Positions 8,362 through 16,837 of a stretch of DNA of 64,000 nt are shown in pieces. The translations under genes and the position numbers were made by a program. The stretch comes from Myxococcus fulvus (GTDB lineage: Bacteria; Myxococcota; Myxococcia; Myxococcales; Myxococcaceae). Position 1 is the stretch's first letter; each line of letters opens with the position of its first letter. The notes beneath the pieces were generated by a model. The model was not told the DNA's origin. It saw nothing but the letters and a program-made list of their open reading frames with translations, and ran no database searches. Where the stretch lies: contig NZ_FOIB01000001.1 in assembly GCF_900111765.1 (NCBI RefSeq), forward strand, positions 62,001-126,000. The letters are read 5' to 3'.

Positions 8362-9321
8362 ATGTCGGACCTGTCGCGAGGGGTGTTGGAGGAGGCGGCG
8401 CGCGAGCACGAGCGCTACCTCTGGGGCCTGTGCTACCGGATGACGGGCGTGGCGGCGGACGCGGACGAGCTGGTGCAGGAGACCTTCGCCCGCGCCCTCG
8501 CCTCACCGCCCGCGCGGCACGAGGAGCTGCGCCCCTGGCTGACGCGGGTGGCGGTGAACCTGTCGCGGGACTCGCTGCGCCGCCGGCGTCGCGAGGGCTA
8601 CGTCGGGACGTGGCTGCCGTCACCCCTGGAGACAGGGGACGAGGAGGTGCCGCCCGCGGTGGAGGCGAGGCTGCCCGGAGGCGGCTCCACCGAGGGGCGC
8701 TACGAGCTGCTGGAGAGCGTCTCCTTCGCGTTCCTGCTGGCGCTGGAGGCGCTGACGCCCAAGCAGCGCGCGGTGCTGCTGTTGCGCGACGTGTTCGACT
8801 CCTCCGTGCGCGAGGTGGCCCAGGCGCTGGGCATGAGCGAGGCGCACGTGAAGGTGGTGCACCACCGCGCGCGAGCGGCCATGGCCGCGTACGAGGGCGA
8901 GCGCTGCGTGCCGACCAAGGACCTCCAGCAGCGCACGCTCGCGGCGCTGGAGGGCTTCATGGCAGCGCTGCTCGAGCGGGACGTCACGGCGGCCGAGGCG
9001 CTCCTGTCCGGCGACGTGAAGGCGCTCTCGGACGGCCGGGGCGAGGTGCGCGCCGCGCTGGTGCCCGTGGTGGGCGTGCGCCGCGTGATGACGTTCCTGA
9101 CGAAGCTGATGGAGCTGCGAGGCTCGCCGCGAGCGGTGGAGCTCCAGTGGCTCAACGGCCTGCCCGCGCTGGTGATGATTCTGGCGCCCGCGAAGGACCC
9201 GCTGCTCGCGACGCGGGCGGTGGTGCGCGTGGACCTGGGCGCGGATGGACGCATCGCCCACATCCACTCGGTGCTCGCCGAGCGCAAGCTCGCGAACATC
9301 CGGATGCCCGAGCCCGCGTGA
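8362..9321 (+). CDS. ECF sigma factor of the ECF41/SigJ type with SnoaL-like C-terminal domain
   Basis: 319 residues. Sigma region 2 spans about 12-75 (DADELVQETFARAL), region 4 about 120-176, and a 130-residue NTF2/SnoaL-like extension follows. Three features known from ECF41 factors are visible in recognisable form: WLPSP (84-88, the WLPEP linker motif), DGRGE (224-228, the DGGGK position) and NGLPA (265-269, the NGxPA motif). In this group the C-terminal domain regulates the sigma factor and no separate anti-sigma factor is required. It is translationally close to the upstream FAD oxidoreductase, a likely target or partner. Confidence 0.85.
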   Translation: MSDLSRGVLEEAAREHERYLWGLCYRMTGVAADADELVQETFARALASPPARHEELRPWLTRVAVNLSRDSLRRRRREGYVGTWLPSPLETGDEEVPPAVEARLPGGGSTEGRYELLESVSFAFLLALEALTPKQRAVLLLRDVFDSSVREVAQALGMSEAHVKVVHHRARAAMAAYEGERCVPTKDLQQRTLAALEGFMAALLERDVTAAEALLSGDVKALSDGRGEVRAALVPVVGVRRVMTFLTKLMELRGSPRAVELQWLNGLPALVMILAPAKDPLLATRAVVRVDLGADGRIAHIHSVLAERKLANIRMPEPA

Positions 9322-9333
9322 AGGGGCTCGGGC
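9306..9333. terminator. Hairpin overlapping the ECF41 sigma stop codon
   Basis: A perfect 10-base stem (GCCCGAGCCC with GGGCTCGGGC) and an 8-base loop that contains the TGA of the sigma gene. It lies between two converging genes and could stop transcription from either side. Confidence 0.5.
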
Positions 9334-9342
9334 GTGAGCGGC

Positions 9343-10158
9343 TCAGCCCGCGCGTCGGTGCGTGGGATGGCTCGAGTGGGAGCCCTCGCCCGGCGCGGCG
9401 GCCTGGGTGCTCGGCTCGCGGCGACGGAGCAGGCCCCACAGGCCGTAGGCCACCAGTGCGAAGCAGCCGTACTGCGCCGGCGTCATGCCGAAGTAGCGCG
9501 CGTCCACGTAGCTCATGTCCGTGGCGCGCAGGAAGTCGAAGCTGAAGCGGCACGCCGCGTACAGAATCGCCAGCAGCGGCAATAGCCGCCCCTTCATCTT
9601 CTCCACGTCGCGCAGCGCGTACAGCAGGCCGGAGATGGCGAAGAGCGCGATGGCGTCGTACATGCCCAGGTCGTGACGGGGCCCGTTGGGGAACGCCACC
9701 GCCAGGAAGAAGTCGGTGCGCACGCCCGGGTGGTCATGCACCGCGAAGCACCCCAGCCGCGCCACCGCCCAGCCCGGCGCCACACCCAGCGCGAACGCAT
9801 CCGCGTAGTCGTTGAAGCGCAGCTTGCGGTGCCGGAAGAAGAAGATGGCCGCGATGATGCCGCCGACGAGGCCGCCGAAGGACGACAGCCCATCCCAGAC
9901 CTTCAGAATCTGGAACGGGCTCTTGGACAGCTCCTCCGGGTGGTAGAAGAACAGGTGCACCCAGTGTCCCACCAGCACGCCCACGCCCACGCCCCACGGG
10001 GCGTAGTCGGCGAGCGGCGTGGGGTCCAACCCCTGCCGCTTCGCCTGGCGGCCAAGCAGGTTGGCGGCCAGCAGGATGCCCGCGGCCACGAAGATGCCGA
10101 AGGGCTCGATGGTGAGAGGCCCCAGCTTCAGCGAGGGGGCATGCCAGTAGGGAATCAC
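9343..10158 (-). CDS. Prolipoprotein diacylglyceryl transferase homologue, divergent active site
   Basis: 271 residues with about seven membrane helices and the overall Lgt layout. Lgt transfers diacylglycerol from phosphatidylglycerol to the lipobox cysteine of prolipoproteins in the inner membrane. The Arg of the signature loop is kept (R134 in VARLGCF) and the C-terminal Arg is present (R204). However, the position of E. coli His103 reads Phe94 (SSFGGLVG), Asn146 reads Cys137 and Glu151 reads Asp142. It may be a specialised clade or a paralogue with altered activity. I chose the GTG at 10158, which has GGAG nine bases upstream and gives the usual short N-terminus; an ATG at 10224 would add 22 residues. 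Confidence 0.75.
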   Translation of the reverse strand: MIPYWHAPSLKLGPLTIEPFGIFVAAGILLAANLLGRQAKRQGLDPTPLADYAPWGVGVGVLVGHWVHLFFYHPEELSKSPFQILKVWDGLSSFGGLVGGIIAAIFFFRHRKLRFNDYADAFALGVAPGWAVARLGCFAVHDHPGVRTDFFLAVAFPNGPRHDLGMYDAIALFAISGLLYALRDVEKMKGRLLPLLAILYAACRFSFDFLRATDMSYVDARYFGMTPAQYGCFALVAYGLWGLLRRREPSTQAAAPGEGSHSSHPTHRRAG

Positions 10159-10630
10159 GTCGATGGCTCCAGAGGACGGACCGTCCGCCCCACTTAATCC
10201 GTCGGGGGCGACGTAGGCGAACAATTGTGGGGAGGCGAACTTCCCCCTCCGTGCCCCTGTCGCCCGGACGGCCCGGGTCGGCTGGCGGACACCCCTCCTG
10301 TGCCGCTCCGAGCAGTCAGAGGGCCTCCTTCATACTTCCCGACGCTCCAGAAAGTCCCGCCAGGACCGAAACAGGGGGGCTCAGGCGTCTACAGCATGGA
10401 AACCCTGCTTTAATTGTCAGGCCGGTCCTGTCCAATCTCACAATGGCTTCAGGGATTCCGGGAGGTCTCATCACGCCGGGCGGGAGGTCCCGGCAGACGC
10501 GCGCCCAGGAAGCGCGCCTTCACATCCGCCGGGCTCGCGAGGCTCCGGGCATGGCGGACGCGGTCTGGATGCGGGTGGCCCTTGTCCGTCGCCATCCGCG
10601 TTGCACGGTGGTTCAAGGAGTCGACAACCC
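10159..10630. other. Divergent intergenic region upstream of the subtilisin gene
   Basis: 472 bases between the Lgt-like gene and the subtilisin gene. It contains a locally AT-richer patch near 10390-10445, with TTGTCA at 10414-10419 as a possible -35 element, but no clear -10 at the usual distance. No coding frame here has a ribosome binding site or family resemblance. Confidence 0.35.
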
Positions 10631-12058
10631 ATGAAGTCCTACCTGTTGGTCCCCAAGGAGTCCATCGAAACGCAGGCCCGCGTCGGGCCTCGCGGCACGC
10701 AGCAGGGTGAGCGCGTGCTGCCGCGCACCACGGCGCTTCGCTTCACCGTCGCCAACCGCGCGCCGGACACGCTGTCGCTCCTGGGCCTGCGCTCGGCGAC
10801 GCTGCCCGGTCCGCGTCCGCCCGTCAGCGGGCAGGAGGCGCGCAAGCGCGTCGCGAAGGGCTCGAAGGTGAAGCGCCCCACCACCCGTGGCGCGGACGCG
10901 TCCACCCCGGCGTTGCCTGGAGCTCCTGTCTCGGAGCAGACGGGCAGCGAGGCGGGCAGCTTCCGCTTCATGCCGCTCATCGGCGCCACCATGGCCCACT
11001 TCTACTCGGACGCCACGGAGGCCGAGGCGCGCGGTGAGCTGTCCGCCGACTTCGAGTTCATCCCCGACGTCGTGCCCCTGTCCTTCCCCGGCCCCGTGTC
11101 GGCGGGACAGTCCGGCCCGCGCAACCGGGGCATGAGCTCGCTGGCCGAGCGCGAGTGGCCCGAGGAGAGCGGTGTCCCCCTGGCCCACGCCCAGGGCATC
11201 CGCGGCGCGGGCGTGCTGCTCGGCGTGCTCGACACCGGCGTGGACGCCGACCACCCCGAGCACGCCGCCAAGGTCATCCAGTTCCGCTACGTGTCGCTGT
11301 TCCCCAACTCGCCGCACAACCCCGCGCGGGACATCCGCGGCTTCGACCCGGACGGCCACGGCACCCACGTGTGCGGCATCGCCGCGGGCACCCACCACGG
11401 CGTCGCCCCGGAGGTGGACCTCTATGTCGCGTCCGTCATCGAATCGGAGACCATCCGCACCAGCCTGGGCCGCGTGGCCGCCGGCATGGAGTGGCTGCTG
11501 CACCAGTTCAGCAGCCCGCAGAACGTCACCCGCCCCGCGGTGGTGAACCTGTCGTTGGGCTTCCCGCTCAAGCCGCCTCCGGGCATCTCGGAGGCCGACT
11601 ACCGCCTCAACCAGCGCGCGCTGCAGACCATGATTCGTCGGCTGCTCGACAGCAACGTGCTGCCTGTTGTCGCGGCAGGTAACAGTGGACCCGACACGGT
11701 TGGTTATCCAGCCGCCTTTGACGAGTCCCTGGCCGTCGGTGCAGTCGACTTCGAGCGCAACGTGGCTCATTTCTCCGCCAGCGGTGTCGTGGAGCGCCGC
11801 GTCGTACCCGACGTCATGGGTTACGGAGTCAATGTGTACTCGAGCACCGAGCGGCGTTGTAACAACCAGGCGTTCTACGAACGAATGAGTGGCACCAGCA
11901 TGGCGGCGCCTTATGTAGCGGGTATCGCGGCGCTCTATCGGTGCCGCGCCCCTGACTTGACGGCGCTCGAGGTGCGGGATTTGATTTTGGCCAATGCAGT
12001 CAAGCTTCCTCGCTCAGGTGGTCACCGAACGGGCAAGGGCCTGGCTGTCTTCCGGTGA
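10631..12058 (+). CDS. popC: Subtilisin-family (S8) serine protease, PopC-like
   Basis: 475 residues. The S8 catalytic set is complete: Asp201 (VLDTGVD), His243 (DGHGTHVCG), oxyanion Asn351 (AAGNSG) and Ser423 (GTSMAAP). About 190 residues precede the catalytic domain and there is no signal peptide. In M. xanthus, PopC is a subtilisin of about this size without a signal peptide that is secreted and cleaves the CsgA precursor into the C-signal during development. The size, missing signal peptide and small downstream gene match that pair, so I assign popC, short of a direct sequence comparison. The last 400 bases have visibly lower third-position GC than the rest. AAGGAG lies 11 bases before the ATG. 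Confidence 0.72.
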   Translation: MKSYLLVPKESIETQARVGPRGTQQGERVLPRTTALRFTVANRAPDTLSLLGLRSATLPGPRPPVSGQEARKRVAKGSKVKRPTTRGADASTPALPGAPVSEQTGSEAGSFRFMPLIGATMAHFYSDATEAEARGELSADFEFIPDVVPLSFPGPVSAGQSGPRNRGMSSLAEREWPEESGVPLAHAQGIRGAGVLLGVLDTGVDADHPEHAAKVIQFRYVSLFPNSPHNPARDIRGFDPDGHGTHVCGIAAGTHHGVAPEVDLYVASVIESETIRTSLGRVAAGMEWLLHQFSSPQNVTRPAVVNLSLGFPLKPPPGISEADYRLNQRALQTMIRRLLDSNVLPVVAAGNSGPDTVGYPAAFDESLAVGAVDFERNVAHFSASGVVERRVVPDVMGYGVNVYSSTERRCNNQAFYERMSGTSMAAPYVAGIAALYRCRAPDLTALEVRDLILANAVKLPRSGGHRTGKGLAVFR

Positions 12059-12121
12059 CGGTGGTGGGTCGAAACCGGGGTCGGCGCCAGTCGAGCGCCG
12101 GGCCCGGGGGAGGATGAGGCC

Positions 12122-12535
12122 ATGAGCAGAAAGAATGGCGAACCCGGAGACGGCTTCGCGGCGGGGGTTCCCCGCGTCTCCTCGGGCGTGCGAGCATTGC
12201 CAGGCATGGCCAGCGCGCGCACGCAGCCCGAGTGGATCGACATCACCGTGATGCCCCGGGAGACGCCCGCGCCTCCTCGCGCGCGCGCGCCCGCACGTCC
12301 CCCGCCCCTGTCACGGGCGGAGGTCCAACGGGCCGGGCTGGCGGAGAGCGCTCGCTTCCACGAGAGCTTCATGCGCTGGCTCGAGGCGCACCACCTCCTG
12401 GGCTCCGTGCGTTCGGTGAGCGAGCCGGGCTCCATGCCCATGCTCCACCTGCGCTGCGCGCCTCGCGTGCTGGACCAGCTGCGGCGCGCTCCGGAGTTCG
12501 AGGCGGGCGCGATGATGCCCGTCGACCTCTACTAG
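12122..12535 (+). CDS. popD: Small protein downstream of the subtilisin gene, candidate PopD
   Basis: 137 residues with no signal peptide. The N-terminal 60 residues are Pro/Ala/Arg-rich and probably disordered. The C-terminal part (about 62-137) looks like a small alpha/beta fold (ESARFHESFMRWLEAHHLLG, then strands ending in MMPVDLY), reminiscent of protease inhibitor or propeptide-like folds. In M. xanthus, PopD is encoded directly downstream of PopC, binds it and blocks its secretion until RelA-dependent degradation releases it. Position and size fit; identity with PopD is inferred from context. It starts 63 bases after the protease stop codon. Confidence 0.55.
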   Translation: MSRKNGEPGDGFAAGVPRVSSGVRALPGMASARTQPEWIDITVMPRETPAPPRARAPARPPPLSRAEVQRAGLAESARFHESFMRWLEAHHLLGSVRSVSEPGSMPMLHLRCAPRVLDQLRRAPEFEAGAMMPVDLY

Positions 12536-12816
12536 CGGTGGGTGCCCCTCGCCGTGCACCCCTGGTCTGGGCTCCCCGTCCGTCGTCCCGGAGGGCGGCC
12601 CGTGGTGGCTCGTTCCACCTGGCGGCGGAGCGCGAGTCCCGGCTTTCAATCCGGGGAACTCACGGTCTCTCCGCTTGTTCCTGATTAACTTAGAAACTCG
12701 CGATTCGCCTGTCATCCCGCAATCGTCCCGGGAGGCATGTGAGCGTTGGCTTCACACCGGTGACAGCGTGGGTGTGACTTTGCAGTGGCCAGAAGCGAAG
12801 GGCGCCGGGGTGGTGG

Positions 12817-13260
12817 ATGTTCCAGTTGAGGACCGAGGCCTTCATCGACGCGTCGCCTGACGCCGTGTGGGCCGTGCTGAGCGACTTCAAGGCCTATCCC
12901 CTGTGGAACCCGCTGGTGCTGGAGGCGCACGGGAAGGTGGAGGTGGGCGCGCGGGTGGCGATGAAGGCGCGCTCGCCGGATGGCTCGGGGCGGATGTTCG
13001 GCTTTCGCGCCACGCTGACGCGGGTGGAGCCACCCATGAGGTTGGAGTGGACGGGGGGCGTGCCGGGGCTGATGTTCGGGCGGCACGGGTTCGAGCTGCG
13101 CCCCGAGGGCGCCGGGACGCGGCTGGTCCACGGCGAGGACTTCAGCGGCGTGGTGACGTGGTTCATGGGCAAGCCCCGGCGGGACGCGTTCCGGGCCGCC
13201 TATGAGGTGATGAACCGCGCGCTGGTGGAGCGGGTGAGGGCGGTTTCCAGCCCCGCGTGA
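12817..13260 (+). CDS. SRPBCC-family (START/Bet v1-like) protein
   Basis: 147 residues that fit a single SRPBCC hydrophobic-pocket domain. It opens with a strand and the helix pair typical of the family (AFIDASPDAVWAVLSDFKAY, then PLWNPLV), has the central strands VEPPMRLEWTGG, and ends in the long C-terminal helix from about 118. Members bind lipids or other hydrophobic ligands, or act as polyketide cyclases. No ligand can be assigned. The 281 bases upstream carry no gene; a weak GGGTGC/GCACCC hairpin near 12540 may end the preceding operon. Confidence 0.8.
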   Translation: MFQLRTEAFIDASPDAVWAVLSDFKAYPLWNPLVLEAHGKVEVGARVAMKARSPDGSGRMFGFRATLTRVEPPMRLEWTGGVPGLMFGRHGFELRPEGAGTRLVHGEDFSGVVTWFMGKPRRDAFRAAYEVMNRALVERVRAVSSPA

Positions 13261-13461
13261 CGTCGTCGCCGGCGGTACTCCGACGCAGGCGCACCCACGT
13301 GCGCGCGCGGGCTTTTCGTTGTCTTTCTGGCAGTGACGCGCGGACACGTCGCGCGCGTGTATCGCCTGGACGACGGGTGCGCGTGTGGCGTGCGCGCGGC
13401 CCGGTCCCAACTCCGCCCGGCGTGCAAATCCTCAGTGGCCCGAAACGCGACGAGGGCATGC

Positions 13462-15819
13462 ATGGATGGACGACGTCGGCTGCGCGCGAGTGCCATGGCG
13501 GTGTGCGTGGCGTGCGCGGGCCTGGTGGGCGGCGCGGGCTCCGCATGGGCGCAGGCTCCAGAGGAAGGAGAGCCGGGTGAGGTGTTGTCGGAGGAGCAGC
13601 TCGAACAGCTCCTCGACACTCCCGCCGAGCAGCCCTCTGGCGCGGAGCTGTCCGTGGCGTCGTTCGGTCCGGAGCAGCTGGCGCCCTACTTCGCGGAAGG
13701 AGTCCTCGCGCGGGCGCACTCGGAGGTGCGCAGGGGGCGCTTCGCGAAGGCCCGCGCGCTGCTCGCGGACCAGGAGCCCACGTTGCCGGTGCGCTTCCTG
13801 AGGGCGCAGAGCGCGCTGCTCGGCCGGGACTACGCCACCGCGGCGGAGGAGCTGGCGGCGCTGGCGGTGGACTATGTGCCGCTGAAGGACCACTGCCTGC
13901 TGTGGGCGGCGCAGGCGAACGAGAAGCTGCGCAAGCTGGAGCTGGCCGCGTCGCAGTACCGGGAGGTGAGCTCGGGCTCGCCGCTGTACGCGGAGGCGCG
14001 CTTCAGCCTGTCGCGTGTGCTGCAGCGCAAGCGCGACATCCCGGGGGCGCTGCAGGCGCTGCAGGAGCTCATCGACAGCCGACAGGCGCGGGGGCCGGAC
14101 GCGCTGCGGATGAAGGCGCTGCTGGCCATCTGTGATTTGGCGCGGGCCCAGGGGCTGTACAACGTCGAGCACCGCGCGCTGTTGGAGGTGTGGGCCACGA
14201 GTCCCCTGTCGCGCGAGGCGCAGCGCGCCAAGGAGCGGCTCAAGGGCTTGCCGCTGCCGCTCAAGTGGAAGGTGCGTCGCGGTGAGGCGCTGGTGGAGCT
14301 GCACCGCCACGGGCCCGCCACGGAGCTGCTCGCGGGGGTGATGGCGCAGGTGGACCCGCCGGACGAGCTGTCGTGTCGGGCGCACCTGGCCTACGGGCGC
14401 GCGCTGCGCAAGGAGCGCCAGCACCGCCGCGCCATCCAGATGCTGACGCCGGTGGTGGAGAAGTGCACGTCGGCGGAGTACCGGCCGCAGGCGCTCTATG
14501 TGCTGGGCTATTCGCAGTCGGTGGTGGACCCGAGGTCGGCCATCACCACGTACGCCACGCTCGCGCGCGACTACCCCGAGCACGGGTACGCGGACGACGC
14601 GCTCTTCTTCGAGGCGTGGTTGCTGCAGCGCACGGGGCAGCTCGGCGAGGCGCTCGCGCGCTACCAGGAGACGGCGGAGCGCTACCCGGCGGGCAACTTC
14701 GCGTCGGAGGCGCTCTTCCGGGCCTTCTGGCTGCACACGCGGCGCGAGGCGAAGGCGGAGGCGCTGTCGGCGCTCGAGGCGGTGGAGCGGCTGCCCGCGG
14801 CGTCGCGCACGGACGAGGCGCTGTGGCGGGCGCGGTACTGGCGCGCGCGGGTGCGTGAGCCGGTGCCCCTGACGAGCGCCACCGCGCTCGACGACTACGA
14901 GCAGCTGGCCACCGAGCGGCCCGCGACCTGGTACGGGATGCTGGCGCGCTCGCGGCTGGCGATGCTGGCGCCGGAGCGACTGGGTCGGCTGTCGCCGGTG
15001 CCCGGGACGAGCGGGGACGCGGAGGAGCCCGCGGACGAGGTGTGGCCCCTGCCGCCCGGGCCGCTGCGCCACGACGTGCGCTTCGCGGCGGGGGTGGAGC
15101 TGTTGCGGCTGGGGCATCCGGGCGCGGCGGACGAGCTGCTCGCGGTGAACTCGCGAGGGTTGTCGGAGGCGCCGGCGCGGCTGCTCTACCAGACGATGGT
15201 GCGCACGGGGCGCAAGCGGGCGGCGCGGCAGGTGGCGCGTGAGTCACTGCGGCGCGAGGTGCAGGGCCCGCTCAGTGCCGAGTCGCGTCCGGTGTGGGAG
15301 GCGACGTGGCCGTTGGCCTTCCGCAACGTCATCCAGCGGTACTCGAAGGCGTCCAAGGTGGACCCGGACCTGATGCAGGGGCTCATCCGCGAGGAGAGCC
15401 GCTTCCGTCCCACGGCGCGCTCGTCCACGGGGGCGCTGGGGCTGGCGCAGCTGATGCCGGCGACGGCGAAGCAGGTGGCGCAGGCGCTGAAGCTGGGCGA
15501 CGTGGGCGAGTCGAACCTGCTGCAGCCGGCGCAGAACGTGCGACTGGGCTCGGCGTACCTGGGGCAGCTCCTGCACCGCTTCGGTGGCAACGTCGCGTAC
15601 GCGGTGGCGGCGTACAACGCGGGGCCGCACGCGGTGGACCGCTGGCGTCAGGCGCTGCCGCAGGCGGAGCTCGACGAGTGGGTGGAGCACATCGCGTTCG
15701 ACGAGACGCGCGAGTACGTGAAGCACGTGCTCGGCAGCTACGGCGCCTACAAGCTGCTCTACACCGGGCAGCCGGTGATGCTGCACCCGACGAAGGTCGA
15801 GGCCGCCAGCCGGCGATAG
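13462..15819 (+). CDS. Slt70-type soluble lytic transglycosylase
   Basis: 785 residues. A signal peptide (MDGRRRLRASAMAVCVACAG then a small-residue stretch ending SAWAQA) sends it to the periplasm. A long helical TPR-like region follows (about 60-590), matching the ring-shaped superhelix of Slt70. The C-terminal goose-type lysozyme-like domain (about 620-760) has the catalytic Glu in IREESRF, then STGALGLAQLMPATA, NVRLGSAYLG and AVAAYNAGP. The enzyme cuts peptidoglycan glycan strands and forms 1,6-anhydro ends. The start ATG at 13462 is supported by GAGG seven bases upstream and by the signal peptide. Confidence 0.92.
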   Translation: MDGRRRLRASAMAVCVACAGLVGGAGSAWAQAPEEGEPGEVLSEEQLEQLLDTPAEQPSGAELSVASFGPEQLAPYFAEGVLARAHSEVRRGRFAKARALLADQEPTLPVRFLRAQSALLGRDYATAAEELAALAVDYVPLKDHCLLWAAQANEKLRKLELAASQYREVSSGSPLYAEARFSLSRVLQRKRDIPGALQALQELIDSRQARGPDALRMKALLAICDLARAQGLYNVEHRALLEVWATSPLSREAQRAKERLKGLPLPLKWKVRRGEALVELHRHGPATELLAGVMAQVDPPDELSCRAHLAYGRALRKERQHRRAIQMLTPVVEKCTSAEYRPQALYVLGYSQSVVDPRSAITTYATLARDYPEHGYADDALFFEAWLLQRTGQLGEALARYQETAERYPAGNFASEALFRAFWLHTRREAKAEALSALEAVERLPAASRTDEALWRARYWRARVREPVPLTSATALDDYEQLATERPATWYGMLARSRLAMLAPERLGRLSPVPGTSGDAEEPADEVWPLPPGPLRHDVRFAAGVELLRLGHPGAADELLAVNSRGLSEAPARLLYQTMVRTGRKRAARQVARESLRREVQGPLSAESRPVWEATWPLAFRNVIQRYSKASKVDPDLMQGLIREESRFRPTARSSTGALGLAQLMPATAKQVAQALKLGDVGESNLLQPAQNVRLGSAYLGQLLHRFGGNVAYAVAAYNAGPHAVDRWRQALPQAELDEWVEHIAFDETREYVKHVLGSYGAYKLLYTGQPVMLHPTKVEAASRR

Positions 15820-15873
15820 GGGCACGTGCGGCGCGCCTCCTCGGGATGACGGAGACGCGCCAGCGCGAGAACC

Positions 15874-16620
15874 TTAGAAGTTCAGGCCGCCGTCCACGTC
15901 GATGGTGCGGCCGTTGAAGTAGTCACACTCGAGGATGAACTTCACGGCCAGCCAGATGTCCTCGGGCAGGCCGATGCGGCCCACGGGGATGGCGGAGACC
16001 AGCGCGTCGCGGGCCTTCTGGTTCATGCCCTGCGTCATCGGCGTCTCAATCATGCCCGGCGCCACCGCGCCCACGCGCACGCCGAACGGGCCGAACTCGC
16101 GCGACCACGTCACCGTGTTCGCCGCCAGCGCCGCCTTGGCGGACACATAGTTGGACTGACCGCGGTTGCCGTGCCGGGCGATGGACGACATGTTCACGAC
16201 GACGCCGGGCTTCTGGTCCGTCTCCACCATCTTCGCCACCACCTCGCGCACCATCAGCGTGGCGCCCGTGAGGTTGACGCCGACGACGGCGTTCCAGTCC
16301 GCGGTGGACAGCTTCTTCACCTCGCCCGTGTTCCGGTCCTTCTTCACCAGCAGCGCGTCGCGCAGGATGCCCGCGTTGTTGATGAGGCCGTTGAGCCCGC
16401 CCATGGCCTCGTTCGCCCAGGCCACGAACGCGGTGATGTCCGCCTCCGAGGACACATCCAGCTTGCGCCGGTGGATGCCCGCGGGCAGCGCCGCCAGCTT
16501 GTCCTCGGCCACGTCGCCCACCGCCACCTGCGCGCCCGCCTCCAACAGCCGCTGCGCGAAGTGCGCACCCATGCCCTGGGCGCCGCCCGTCACAATCACC
16601 TTCAGGTCCTTGAGCTGCAT
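15874..16620 (-). CDS. Short-chain dehydrogenase/reductase (3-oxoacyl-ACP reductase-like)
   Basis: 248 residues with every classical SDR landmark: cofactor motif TGGAQGMG near residue 11, NNAG, catalytic Ser in VVNMSSIA, the Tyr/Lys pair in SNYVSAK, and PGMIETPMT after it. DVAEDK at the end of the second strand points to NAD(H) rather than NADP(H). The C-terminal DVDGGLNF is typical of FabG-like members. It probably acts in fatty acid or secondary alcohol metabolism. It is convergent with the lytic transglycosylase gene. Confidence 0.88.
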   Translation of the reverse strand: MQLKDLKVIVTGGAQGMGAHFAQRLLEAGAQVAVGDVAEDKLAALPAGIHRRKLDVSSEADITAFVAWANEAMGGLNGLINNAGILRDALLVKKDRNTGEVKKLSTADWNAVVGVNLTGATLMVREVVAKMVETDQKPGVVVNMSSIARHGNRGQSNYVSAKAALAANTVTWSREFGPFGVRVGAVAPGMIETPMTQGMNQKARDALVSAIPVGRIGLPEDIWLAVKFILECDYFNGRTIDVDGGLNF

Positions 16621-16770
16621 GTCCGTCTCTCTCCGGTGTGTTGGGGCGGCTTGTCGGAACCCACCTGCGGGCCCGTGCCGCCGGGAAACCCGCCGCGCAG
16701 GCTACGCAACCCGGCCCGCCCTGGCCAGCACCGAAGGAGTTGAAACCTGAATCGACATTCAACTTGGACG

Positions 16771-16807
16771 GAAACGAAAGCGCCGCGTCGGGTGTCCGAC
16801 GCGGCGC
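16771..16807 (-). terminator. Intrinsic terminator of the aminotransferase/Lrp operon
   Basis: A perfect 12-base stem (GCGCCGCGTCGG with its complement) and a 4-base GTGT loop at 16780-16807. On the minus strand it is followed by the T-rich tail CTTTCGTTTC. It lies about 30 bases beyond the stop codon of the aminotransferase gene, in the right orientation to end it. Confidence 0.8.
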
Positions 16808-16837
16808 GGCACGGCCTCGAGGTGTCAGGGGCGCGGC

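Noticed and set aside
10380..10440. Sigma-54 promoter upstream of the subtilisin gene
   Set aside because: TGGAAACCCTGCTT looks similar at first, but the GG and GC dinucleotides have the wrong spacing for a sigma-54 site.
13432..15117. 561-codon minus-strand frame opposite the lytic transglycosylase
   Set aside because: Shadow frame; the plus-strand product has a signal peptide, TPR-like region and catalytic domain.
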